Assembly (NCBI RefSeq): GCF_025753815.1
Contig: NZ_JAOWRF010000153.1
Span: 1-35,027, forward strand
Reading direction: 5' to 3'
From: Plectonema radiosum NIES-515
GTDB lineage: Bacteria > Cyanobacteriota > Cyanobacteriia > Cyanobacteriales > Nostocaceae
Length of the DNA: 35,027 bases
Both the position numbers and the translations under genes were made by a program. Positions 6,990 through 14,853 of this stretch are shown piece by piece (positions within the stretch are counted from its first letter, which is position 1; the number at the start of each line of letters is the position of its first letter). The notes beneath the pieces were generated by a model. The model had not been told where the DNA came from. It saw nothing but the letters and a program-made list of their open reading frames with translations, and ran no database searches.

Positions 6990-8760
6990 AAATTCTTACA
7001 GGATGAGGTTTTTTTGGGAGTTGTTAGTGCTGAATCTGGGATTATTGGCTGGGAGTGGGATATATTTGTCAGCGCGATCGCAGAATATTCCCCCAGTTCA
7101 AAGTCCCAATTTTGTTACTCCCAATCGGGAGCAACCCCAGACACCTCAACCGCTACTTCCTCAAGAAGAACTTCTGCAAATTTTGCCCTCAGCACCCAAC
7201 TTACCCGAACAAAATTTCGATCTTGGTGGAATCATTAATGTTAAACGTTTCGATTTTGTCGGTTACACAAAAGAAGTATTTAGTCAAGAGAGGTTGCGCC
7301 AAGAACTGCAAGAATTTACCAACACAGATATTAGTTTTCCCCAATTGCTCGAAGCTGCTTCTAAAATAACCGCTCTCTACATCAAAAAGGGATATGTTAC
7401 TTCTGGTGCATATATCCCAGAACAAACCCTAACAGGTGGTGTTGTCAAAATTCAGATTGTTGAAGGTAGTTTGCAAGAGATTAGAATTGACACAGAGCAG
7501 ACAAGTTCCAGACGGTTGAATGATAATTATGTGCGATCGCGTTTAAATTTAGCCACTGCAAAACCTCTCAATGTCAGACATTTACAAGAAGCTTTGCAAC
7601 TATTACAACTAGATCCCCTGATTGAAAAGATATCAGCAGAACTATCTACTGGCACAACTCCTGGGACGAATTTACTCAAAGTCAAAATCGACGAAGCAGA
7701 TTCTTTTAGCACCCAAATCACTGCTGATAATAGCAGAAACCCCAGTATTGGCAGTTTTCGACGGGGATTACAGATAAAACAGGCTAATTTAACTGGATTA
7801 GGAGATAGCCTGAATATAGCCTATAACAATACCGATGGCAGCAACGCCATAGATGCAAGTTACACCATACCGATTAATCCTCACAATGGTACTATTAGTT
7901 TTAGCTATAACAACACCTTAAGCAATATCATTGAACCGCCATTTGACGACTTAGATATTGAGTCAAATTATCGCAACTATGAACTCACTGTGCGTCAGCC
8001 AATTGTGCAAAATGCTAACAATAAATTCACCCAAGAATTGGCACTTGGCTTGACATTAACTCGGCGAGAAAGCGATACTTCTATTTTAGGGGTAAACTTT
8101 CCCATTTCCGTAGGAGCAGACGCACAAGGAAACACCCGGATTTCCGCATTGCGTTTCTTTCAAGAGTACAAGCAAAGTAGTTTTCAACAAGTTTTAATTG
8201 CCCGCTCTCAGTTTAGTTTGGGTGTGGGTGCATTTGACGCCACAATTAATGATAAGGCTCCTGATGGTCGTTTTTTTGCATGGCGAGGACAATTACTGTG
8301 GTTGCACTTACTTGGTTTGGAAACTGACAATCCACGGGTTGCACCTAAACTTTTACTGCGTTCTGATGTGCAACTAGCTAGCAGAGCGATCGTACCTTTA
8401 GAACAGTTTACATTAGGCGGTATTTTCAGCGTGCGAGGTTATCGTCAAGATGCTGTTTTTAGTGATAATGGTGTTTTTGTTTCCGCAGATTTGCAATTAC
8501 CTATTTACAATACAGATCGGGGAAAAAATGTTTTACAATTAATTCCATTTGTTGATATTGGTACTGCTTGGAGTAGTTCCGGCAGAAATACTCCAAATCG
8601 TAACACTTTAGCTGGTGTTGGTTTGGGTTTGCAGTGGGAAATGGGTGAACGTTTCAAAGCTCGTTTAGATTATGGCATTCCTTTAACTGATATTAATTCT
8701 AGGGATAGAACATGGCAAGAAAAAGGTCTATATTTTTACATGGAGTACAATCCATTTTAA
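6979..8760 (+). CDS. TpsB outer-membrane transporter (ShlB/FhaC/HecB family)
   Basis: The 593-residue protein is the Omp85-family partner that exports the upstream TpsA. Visible parts are a signal segment (about 9-35), a Pro/Gln-rich linker (about 37-80), a POTRA_2 domain (about 86-163: INVKRFDFVGYTKEVF...YIKKGYVTSGAYIPEQ...VKIQIVEG), and a C-terminal 16-strand barrel. The barrel contains the conserved loop-6 VRGY motif (V485-R486-G487-Y488) and a C-terminal beta-signal ending in aromatic F (FYMEYNPF). Length is normal for the family. The start at 6979 overlaps tpsA; an alternative Met at 7003 (MRFFWELL) would give a more compact signal peptide. The overlap on both sides implies translational coupling with tpsA and with the CHAT gene. 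Confidence 0.93.
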   Translation: MSVKNSYRMRFFWELLVLNLGLLAGSGIYLSARSQNIPPVQSPNFVTPNREQPQTPQPLLPQEELLQILPSAPNLPEQNFDLGGIINVKRFDFVGYTKEVFSQERLRQELQEFTNTDISFPQLLEAASKITALYIKKGYVTSGAYIPEQTLTGGVVKIQIVEGSLQEIRIDTEQTSSRRLNDNYVRSRLNLATAKPLNVRHLQEALQLLQLDPLIEKISAELSTGTTPGTNLLKVKIDEADSFSTQITADNSRNPSIGSFRRGLQIKQANLTGLGDSLNIAYNNTDGSNAIDASYTIPINPHNGTISFSYNNTLSNIIEPPFDDLDIESNYRNYELTVRQPIVQNANNKFTQELALGLTLTRRESDTSILGVNFPISVGADAQGNTRISALRFFQEYKQSSFQQVLIARSQFSLGVGAFDATINDKAPDGRFFAWRGQLLWLHLLGLETDNPRVAPKLLLRSDVQLASRAIVPLEQFTLGGIFSVRGYRQDAVFSDNGVFVSADLQLPIYNTDRGKNVLQLIPFVDIGTAWSSSGRNTPNRNTLAGVGLGLQWEMGERFKARLDYGIPLTDINSRDRTWQEKGLYFYMEYNPF

Positions 8761-11588
8761 GAAATAGGTTTAGATTTAAGCATCGTCAAAAGTTTGCAAC
8801 GTTATTTTTAGCATTATTCACATTAACTTTTAGCTTAATTGTTCCGGCAATTTTAGCAGATAAAGTTGTCGGATTTGAAAGTCAATTACAATCAAGTTTG
8901 ATCGCATCCAATGCCTTAGAGTTGGAAAAGCAAGGAAAAGAATATTACGATGCCGGACGTTTTGCAGAAGCTGCCAAAACTTGGCAACAAGCAGCAGATG
9001 CTTATGGTAAAAATGAGGATGAGAAAAACAAAAATATAATTAATCAAGCCAAAGCTTTACAATCTTTAGGGCTTTATTCGGAAGCATGTAATCAAGTTAT
9101 ACAAACTTTTGGTAACTTGAATTTAACTTGCAAGGAATTAATTAGTAAGGATAACAATCAAAATCTTATTAAAAATATCAACTCAAAACCAAATGTCCTT
9201 AATAAGATAATTGGTTTGCGTATAGTCGGTGAGATATTACAAAGATTTGGTAAACTAGATTTATCCCAGCAAATTTTAGAAATAAGTTTGCAAGCATCTG
9301 AACAATATCCTCAACAAAAGAGTGAATCTCTACTCGCATTAGGCAATCTAGAACGTGCTAAAGGTAATAAAAACAGAGATGAGTTAGATTACGAGAAAAT
9401 TCTAAATACTCTTGAGAAAAAATGTGAACCAGAATCTCATAAATGTGAGGAAGAAAAAGAAGAAGTTATAGGGGTATATAAACGAGCATTCCAATATTAT
9501 CAGGAAGCAGCAAAACCCCAGGATTCATTAATAACAGAGATTAAGGCTGAACTAAATCAACTCAGCCTAAGAATTGAAATGCAAGCATGGTGGGATGAAC
9601 AGATTGAAAAGCACCAAGATTTGCTTAACAGACAAAAAGATTTTCTATATTTACAGGCTGATACTTCTGAAGAATCAAAACAACAATTGGATGAACTACA
9701 AGAAAAATTGAATACTATAGTAAAAGTAGAAGATTTATTGCCCAAAATCGAGTCTCATTTGGGTAACTTACCGCAGAGTCGTGAAACAATCTACGCGCAG
9801 ATTAATTTTACTCATAATCTGATGAATCTTAAAAGTAACAAAGACTACTTTTCTCCACAAAAAATTGCAAAATTTATATTCAACGCTATCCAAGAAGCTC
9901 GCAGCTTGAAAGACAAGCAAGCAGAAGCAGCAGCTTTAAGTAATCTTGCTAGGCTATACGAACTACAAGTATCAGATACAGAAAAAATAACAAAACAAGA
10001 GCAACTCTACCTTGCTCAGGCAAAAAGCTTCACTCAAGAAGCTATAAAATTATATGGTGATATTAATGTTGATAACCGTCAAGTTTTATATCGTCAGAGA
10101 AGCCAATTAGGACGCATTTTTAAAGCTCAAGGAGATATAAAAGCAGCACTTGCATCTTACGCTGAAGCATGGAATATACTCCAATCGCTCCGTGGAGATT
10201 TAGTTACTAATGCTGATAACCAGTTTGCTTTTCGTCAAGATGTGGAACCTGTATATCGAGAATTTATTGATTTACTATTACAAGCTGAAATCGGGAAAAT
10301 TAATGTAGAAAAATTGGTATTGCTGAATAACATTCCAGAAGCAGACAAACCTGGGGAGGGTGAAACACCAAAAAATCCCTTAGATATAGCTCGTCTTGTC
10401 ATGGAATCTTTGCAATTGGCAGAGCTAGATAACTTCTTTCAAGAACCTTGTTCACCAGCAATAGCTAAACCAGTCCAAATTGACAATATTGATAAGAGTA
10501 AAAGTACAGCAGTTATCTATCCAATTATTTTGGAACATCGTTTAGAAGTCATTGTCTCTCAATCTGGACAATCCCATGTTTATCGACAGACAATACCTAA
10601 GAAAGAAGTTAAGAACACTTTGGAGGATTTGGCTAATATATACAACAAAACAGTAGAACCAGACTCTGCAAATACAGCAAGAACTACAAAAAAAGAATCA
10701 GATATAACTTCCAAAAAAAAATTCAAACTATCCCAAAAAATATATAATTGGTTAATACCTTTGGAGTTAGAGAAACAGTTAACCCAAGAAAATATAAAAA
10801 CTTTAGTTTTTGTACTCGATCGTCCTTTTCAAAAAATTCCCATAGCTGCTCTTTACGATGGCAAACATTATCTTGTCGAAAAGTATAATATAGTTCTAAA
10901 TTTAGGTCAGCAACTGATACAGCCAAAACCACTTAAACCAGAAAATATCAAAATTTTAGCAGCGGGAGTTACTAAAGGAGGATCTGCAAGGGGACAGGAT
11001 TTTCAAGCACTCGAAAATATAGGTAAAGAATTGAATATTATTAAAAATCTTAGTAAGAATTTACGAATACCTTACGATGAACTTCGCAATGAAAAATTTA
11101 ACACAAAGAATTTACAAGAAAAAATTAAATCTTCTCCTAATGTAGTACACTTAGCAACTCATGGTGTTTTTAGTTCTAACCGCGAGCAAACATTTATTCT
11201 GACTGGGGATAATAATAGCATTGGTATAGATGAGTTCCGGAATTTGCTCAACCCTAAAGATAGAATTAGGAACAGAAACATTGAATTACTTGTTTTAAGT
11301 GCCTGTCAGACAGCTTCAGGAGACGAGAGAGCTGCTTTAGGTATCGCTGGGGTAGTGTTGCACTCTGGAGCGAGTAGTACAATTGCGACTTTATGGAATG
11401 TATCAGATGCTGCTACAGCAAAGCTGATGGAAGAATTCTACAAAAATTTAACTAACCGTGACAAAAAAATGACTAGAGCGGAAGCACTTCGCTCTGCCCA
11501 GATATCTTTTTTAAGAGATGAGAAGTATGAGGAGTACAATGATCCTTTATACTGGGCACCTTTTATTCTAGCGGGTAATTGGATTTAG
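8712..11588 (+). CDS. TPR-CHAT caspase-like protease with N-terminal export segment
   Basis: The 958-residue protein starts inside tpsB (49-nt overlap) behind AGGGAT, a usable ribosome binding site. Residues about 26-49 (KFATLFLALFTLTFSLIVPAILA) form a signal peptide or membrane anchor after a basic N-terminus, so the rest is probably periplasmic. A TPR-like helical region runs from about 68 to 520, with units such as YYDAGRFAEAAKTWQQAADAY and a predicted coiled segment around 250-340. The C-terminal CHAT domain (about 590-958) has the catalytic pair H817 (HLATHG) and C865 (LSACQTASGDE), with the conserved GIAGVVLHSGASSTIATLW and the end DPLYWAPFILAGNWI. CHAT proteins are clan CD, caspase-like peptidases. 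Both catalytic residues are present, so activity is expected. The substrate is unknown; the operon position points to the TpsA/TpsB pair or surface partners. Confidence 0.92.
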   Translation: MARKRSIFLHGVQSILRNRFRFKHRQKFATLFLALFTLTFSLIVPAILADKVVGFESQLQSSLIASNALELEKQGKEYYDAGRFAEAAKTWQQAADAYGKNEDEKNKNIINQAKALQSLGLYSEACNQVIQTFGNLNLTCKELISKDNNQNLIKNINSKPNVLNKIIGLRIVGEILQRFGKLDLSQQILEISLQASEQYPQQKSESLLALGNLERAKGNKNRDELDYEKILNTLEKKCEPESHKCEEEKEEVIGVYKRAFQYYQEAAKPQDSLITEIKAELNQLSLRIEMQAWWDEQIEKHQDLLNRQKDFLYLQADTSEESKQQLDELQEKLNTIVKVEDLLPKIESHLGNLPQSRETIYAQINFTHNLMNLKSNKDYFSPQKIAKFIFNAIQEARSLKDKQAEAAALSNLARLYELQVSDTEKITKQEQLYLAQAKSFTQEAIKLYGDINVDNRQVLYRQRSQLGRIFKAQGDIKAALASYAEAWNILQSLRGDLVTNADNQFAFRQDVEPVYREFIDLLLQAEIGKINVEKLVLLNNIPEADKPGEGETPKNPLDIARLVMESLQLAELDNFFQEPCSPAIAKPVQIDNIDKSKSTAVIYPIILEHRLEVIVSQSGQSHVYRQTIPKKEVKNTLEDLANIYNKTVEPDSANTARTTKKESDITSKKKFKLSQKIYNWLIPLELEKQLTQENIKTLVFVLDRPFQKIPIAALYDGKHYLVEKYNIVLNLGQQLIQPKPLKPENIKILAAGVTKGGSARGQDFQALENIGKELNIIKNLSKNLRIPYDELRNEKFNTKNLQEKIKSSPNVVHLATHGVFSSNREQTFILTGDNNSIGIDEFRNLLNPKDRIRNRNIELLVLSACQTASGDERAALGIAGVVLHSGASSTIATLWNVSDAATAKLMEEFYKNLTNRDKKMTRAEALRSAQISFLRDEKYEEYNDPLYWAPFILAGNWI

Positions 11589-11642
11589 TTGGTGCAAACC
11601 GCACCTTATCTTCAATATCAAATCGTCTTTAATAAGTAATCG

Positions 11643-12371
11643 TTAAAATTTGTATTCTGCCAAACCCAAATACTGAATGCCTTCTGGAGTGACTTGAAAA
11701 CGACAGGGTAAAACTTCCAAACCGAGAGCGATCGCTTGCCGCAACAACTTACCATATACAGGGTCAGTAATATCACCAGGGGCAAAATGCGTACAATCAC
11801 CCCGATTAATAAAGTAAAGCATCACCGCACGGCTTTGGGGCAACAGTGCCATCAGTTCCCGTAGGTGCTTTTGTCCCCTTGTCGTCTCCGTATCGGGAAA
11901 TAATCCCAATCTTCCTTCAGCCAAAGTTGTATTTTTGACTTCTAAAAAAATCGAGCGATCGTCATCGTTTCCTGTCAAGAAAAAATCAACTCGACTTTTT
12001 TTATCTTCTCCATAAACCACCTCAGAGCGAATTTGGCTATACCCACCCAATTCAGGAAAAAGGTATGTAGCTAAAGCCAGCTTCACTACCCGATTTGGCA
12101 AAACAGTATTAACACCTACCCAAGTTGGCTCATTATCATGTACCTGAATCAATTCCAAAGTATAAGGCAATTTACGCTTGAGATTATCACTTAAAGATAA
12201 CTGCACCGCACTCCCAGGAGTGGAAACCCCAGTCATGGGTCCAGTATTCGGACAGTGCGCTGTTACTATTTCCCCAGAAGCAAGTTGAACATCTGCAAAA
12301 AAGCGCTTGTAACGCTTCAGCAAGATACCAGGATATAAAAGCGGGTAGCGGTAAAGCCAATCATTCATCAT
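11643..12371 (-). CDS. sfsA: SfsA family nuclease-like protein
   Basis: From the ATG at 12371 or the next ATG at 12368 the product is about 242 residues, the normal SfsA length. Conserved features are [11 protein letters not shown] near the N-terminus, the [12 protein letters not shown] block, the nuclease-like SRVDFFL...FLEVKNTTL segment, and the C-terminal [27 protein letters not shown]. SfsA proteins have an OB-like N-domain plus a PD-(D/E)XK-like core; the cellular role is unsettled (E. coli work linked it to sugar fermentation). The frame is open upstream to 12491, but that part translates the heptamer repeat ([14 protein letters not shown]) and is unlikely to be protein. The gene converges with the CHAT gene, 54 nt apart, and diverges from the aldolase gene. 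Confidence 0.9.
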   Translation of the reverse strand: MMNDWLYRYPLLYPGILLKRYKRFFADVQLASGEIVTAHCPNTGPMTGVSTPGSAVQLSLSDNLKRKLPYTLELIQVHDNEPTWVGVNTVLPNRVVKLALATYLFPELGGYSQIRSEVVYGEDKKSRVDFFLTGNDDDRSIFLEVKNTTLAEGRLGLFPDTETTRGQKHLRELMALLPQSRAVMLYFINRGDCTHFAPGDITDPVYGKLLRQAIALGLEVLPCRFQVTPEGIQYLGLAEYKF

Positions 12372-12372
12372 T

Positions 12373-12428
12373 TTGGGAATTGGGAATTGGGCATTGGGCA
12401 TTGGGCATTGGGCATTGGGAATTGGGAA
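12373..12428. repeat. Heptamer tandem repeat, 8 units
   Basis: Eight 7-nt units lie head to tail: TTGGGAA twice, TTGGGCA four times, TTGGGAA twice, then TTCCC. The symmetric A-A-C-C-C-C-A-A order is unusual. The array lies 1 nt upstream of the sfsA start codon and is of the short tandemly repeated type common in filamentous cyanobacteria. It occupies the place of the sfsA ribosome binding site. Confidence 0.9.
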
Positions 12429-12513
12429 TTCCCTCATTACCCATTCCCCAAATCCATTGATTTTGGAGTAATTTTGCGTAAGGTAGCTCAAAATTGATCA
12501 TAAGCCATAACCA

Positions 12514-13275
12514 ATGCGTGAAAATCAACTTAAACAAAAACTCAAGCGGGGTGAGGTTGTCCTCGGTCCATTTATGAACTGCGCTTATCCAGCGTTTATC
12601 GAAATCTGCGGACATGCAGGATTTGATTTTGCGGTGATTGACATGGAGCATGGACCCTTGCATACACTAGCTGCGGAAGACCTCTGCCGTGCCGCAGATT
12701 GCGTCGGAATTGCCCCAATGATCCGCATCAGGAAGAACGATGCACCGCAAATTCAAAGAGCGCTTGACATTGGTAGTGCTGGGGTGCAAGTGCCGCAAAT
12801 TGAAACGAAATCTGATGCTTCAGAATGCGTTAAGGCAGCTAAATACAGCCCTCTCGGTTCGCGGGGACTTTCATTCGCTACGCGAGCGGGTATGTACACA
12901 GCAGCGGGAACCCAAATCACAGACGAGTTAAACGAAGAGTCTTTAGTCGTGGTTCATGTCGAAGGTCAGCGCGGCGTGGAGAACATTGCAGAGATTGTTA
13001 GTGTACCCCACATTGACGTTATCTTTCTCGGTCCCTACGACTTATCGCAGTCGCTGGGTATTCCCGGTCAGGTAAGAGATCCGCGTGTTATTGAGTTGAT
13101 GCAGCAATGCGTCACGATTATTCGCGACTCCGGCAAAGCAGTCGGCACCTTTGCTGACAACCCCCAAGTTGCCAAGCAGTGGATTGATGCAGGAATTCAA
13201 TACATCGGGCTGGGGGTGGATGTGAGCATCTTCTTAAGAGCCTGTGAGAATTTAGTCAACGCAGTGAGGACATGA
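12514..13275 (+). CDS. HpcH/HpaI family 2-oxo-3-deoxy-acid aldolase
   Basis: The 253-residue class II (metal-dependent) aldolase has the family catalytic set: H46 (DMEHGPL), R71 (MIRIRKN), E150 (VHVEGQRG) and D176 (GPYDLS). These are one residue off the HpaI numbering as I recall it. The enzyme would cleave a 2-oxo-3-deoxy acid such as 4-hydroxy-2-oxoheptanedioate or 2-dehydro-3-deoxyglucarate to pyruvate and an aldehyde; the substrate cannot be told from the sequence. No other catabolic genes are near. Base composition differs from its neighbours: the line at 12541-12600 has 31 G/C of 60 by hand count, against 18 of 60 at 13501-13560 in the next gene. That suggests acquisition from another lineage. 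It diverges from sfsA across the heptamer array. Confidence 0.88.
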   Translation: MRENQLKQKLKRGEVVLGPFMNCAYPAFIEICGHAGFDFAVIDMEHGPLHTLAAEDLCRAADCVGIAPMIRIRKNDAPQIQRALDIGSAGVQVPQIETKSDASECVKAAKYSPLGSRGLSFATRAGMYTAAGTQITDELNEESLVVVHVEGQRGVENIAEIVSVPHIDVIFLGPYDLSQSLGIPGQVRDPRVIELMQQCVTIIRDSGKAVGTFADNPQVAKQWIDAGIQYIGLGVDVSIFLRACENLVNAVRT

Positions 13276-13284
13276 CGACGGAAA

Positions 13285-13317
13285 TTGTAGAGACGTAGCA
13301 CTGCTACGTCTCTACAA
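13285..13317. repeat. Perfect 33-nt palindrome (GTAGAGACG core)
   Basis: TTGTAGAGACGTAGCA, one central C, then TGCTACGTCTCTACAA: both 16-nt arms are exactly complementary. It lies 10 nt after the aldolase stop codon. As RNA it would form a very stable 16-bp hairpin with almost no loop. It lacks a T-run, so it is better read as a solitary core of the MITE-like family than as a classic terminator, although it could stop or stabilise the aldolase mRNA. Confidence 0.85.
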
Positions 13318-13461
13318 CAGTTAGTTGAATCACCTTATATATCATAAAATGTAAATTTCTGTAGTCTATCTAACGACATTTACTAAAAAAATAATTTATA
13401 CTTAGTGTTATAAATCTCCCAGTAGAAAAATTGGGAAAGTCTCTGCAATCAGGAAAAGATT

Positions 13462-14127
13462 ATGCAAAAAGTATCGGAATTGATGCAATTAGAATATGCC
13501 TTTATGTTTACATTGCGAAAGGTAAATTCTCTAAATCCAAAAGGTTTCAAGCCGTTTTTTAACGATTTGCCTTTAGACCCTTATATTAAAGGTAACTATC
13601 GCTTTAGAAGGTTATCTCGTTTTCTAATTTCTGAGGATAAATTAAGCAAATTACCTCATGGCTACCTTTTTCAAAGCAAAGAATACAATCCATTAGTGGG
13701 TGATGTTAAAAGAGAGTTTGCAGAATTAGATGATGCACTGATAGAACTTGATATTTTTAAATATATGGTTTTGGCATTTACTGATTCTTGTAAACTTCAC
13801 CCAGAAGCCGAAATAGGAGTTCATCAAATTAGAACGACTTGTTCACCAAATAATTTAGGAAATCCCGCACCTGAAGGTATTCATCAGGATGGTACTGATT
13901 TTATTGGGATATTTTCTGTTGATAGAGAAAATATTCAAGGTGGAGAAACGCATCTTTACACTGCTAAAAAAGAAAAGCCCGTTTTTAATAAAGTTCTCAA
14001 TTCTGGAGAATTACTCTTGGTTAATGACCATGAATTTTATCATTTTACTACTCCGATTAAACCTCAGACTGAGGCTCAGGGAACAAGAGATGTTTTTGTT
14101 TTAACTTCCCCAAGTTTGCTTAGGTGA
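13462..14127 (+). CDS. 2OG-Fe(II) dioxygenase (PF10014-type, IDO/BsmA-like)
   Basis: The 221-residue protein has the double-stranded beta-helix iron site: H141-Q-D143 (GIHQDGTDF), distal H194 (DHEFYHFTTPI) and a probable 2-oxoglutarate-binding R209 (GTRDVFVL). The pattern EGIHxDGxDF, GGET, D-x-x-x-YH-x-x-TPI matches the family of free amino-acid hydroxylases such as Bacillus isoleucine dioxygenase. It probably hydroxylates a free amino acid or a small peptide-derived metabolite; no biosynthetic cluster surrounds it to identify the substrate. The ATG is preceded by AGGA at 7-nt spacing. The gene is AT-rich compared with the aldolase upstream and stands alone between repeat elements. No signal peptide. 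Confidence 0.85.
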   Translation: MQKVSELMQLEYAFMFTLRKVNSLNPKGFKPFFNDLPLDPYIKGNYRFRRLSRFLISEDKLSKLPHGYLFQSKEYNPLVGDVKREFAELDDALIELDIFKYMVLAFTDSCKLHPEAEIGVHQIRTTCSPNNLGNPAPEGIHQDGTDFIGIFSVDRENIQGGETHLYTAKKEKPVFNKVLNSGELLLVNDHEFYHFTTPIKPQTEAQGTRDVFVLTSPSLLR

Positions 14128-14183
14128 TTAATTGAGTACGAACTAAATAATGCCGATGCGTCAGCAGGAAATGCGAAAATAAA

Positions 14184-14288
14184 GTAGAGACGTTCCGGTG
14201 GAACGTCTGTGTTCCACCGGAACGTCTGTGTTCCACCGGAACGTCTGTGTTCCACCGGAACGTCTGTGTTCCACCGGAACGTCTCTAC
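14184..14288. repeat. Expanded palindromic core with 19-bp tandem array
   Basis: The segment starts as a GTAGAGACG core (14184), then TTCCGGTGGAACGTCTGTG, then four copies of TTCCACCGGAACGTCTGTG (starting 14212, 14231, 14250, 14269). The last copy ends in CTCTAC so that the whole closes as the core's right arm. The units are identical and contiguous with no spacers, so it is a tandem expansion of the half-palindrome, not a CRISPR array. Confidence 0.9.
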
Positions 14289-14325
14289 AATACGTGTGAT
14301 TTACCAAAAATGATATAAAAGATAA

Positions 14326-14664
14326 ATGTCCAAATATGACAAAATATATGCAATTGTCCGCCAAATACCTTCATCTAAGGTAGCAACTTACGGACAAATA
14401 GCAGATTTGGCTCACTTGTACGGAAAAGCGCGTTTAGTTGGATATGCTCTCTATCAAGTTGATATAAGTTTATCAGATATACCTTGGCATCGAGTGATTA
14501 ATGCCAAAGGGGAGATATCCCACTCAATGCAGCGAAATGGCACAGATTACAAACAGCGATCGCTTCTTGAAGAAGAAGGAATAAAATTTAACCCTGAAGG
14601 AAAAATCAATTTGCGTGAGTATCTGTGGCAACCTGAAGATCCTGAAATTTTCATGGATTCGTAG
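14326..14664 (+). CDS. Alkyltransferase-like protein (ATL, MGMT fold without the acceptor cysteine)
   Basis: The 112-residue protein is the DNA-binding domain of O6-alkylguanine-DNA alkyltransferases (YGQIADLA helix-turn-helix, ARLVGYAL arginine finger, HRVINAKGEIS). The acceptor motif PCHRV reads P53-W54-H55-R56-V57, the Cys-to-Trp change that defines the ATL1/YbaZ group. ATL proteins bind O6-alkylguanine, flip the base and hand the lesion to nucleotide excision repair; they do not transfer the alkyl group. Length is normal. It lies between two palindromic repeat elements and appears monocistronic. Confidence 0.92.
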   Translation: MSKYDKIYAIVRQIPSSKVATYGQIADLAHLYGKARLVGYALYQVDISLSDIPWHRVINAKGEISHSMQRNGTDYKQRSLLEEEGIKFNPEGKINLREYLWQPEDPEIFMDS

Positions 14665-14693
14665 TCAGCGGGCACGCAGAACAGGGGGTCTCA

Positions 14694-14853
14694 TAGACGT
14701 GAAAATTAAATATGCGTTGTCCAAAACCCCAAGAGACTACCAAGTGCTACGTCTCTACATTAGACATCTGTTGGAAATTAATTATGCGTTAACCGAAACC
14801 CTTGTAGAGACGCGATCGTCCGAAGTCTCTACATTCTTTTCTGGAGATGTCTA
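14694..14853. mobile_element. MITE-like element pair, TAGACATCTCC family
   Basis: Two related units sit in tandem. Unit 1 (14694 to about 14760) is a divergent copy starting TAGACGTG with TATGCGTTGTCC and a GAGACTACCAAGTGCTACGTCTC core. Unit 2 (14761-14853) starts TAGACATCTG, continues ATTATGCGTTAACCGAAACCC, has a GTAGAGACG core, and ends GGAGATGTCTA. TA bounds both ends. The final CTA at 14851-14853 is also the TAG stop codon of the minus-strand AI-2E permease gene. Confidence 0.75.

Noticed and set aside
12372-12491. 40-residue N-terminal extension of SfsA
   Set aside because: It translates the heptamer repeat from a TTG start and exceeds the family length; the ATG at 12371/12368 gives the normal protein.
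14184-14288. Possible CRISPR array
   Set aside because: The 19-bp units are contiguous with no spacers and derive from a palindromic core; no cas genes are present.
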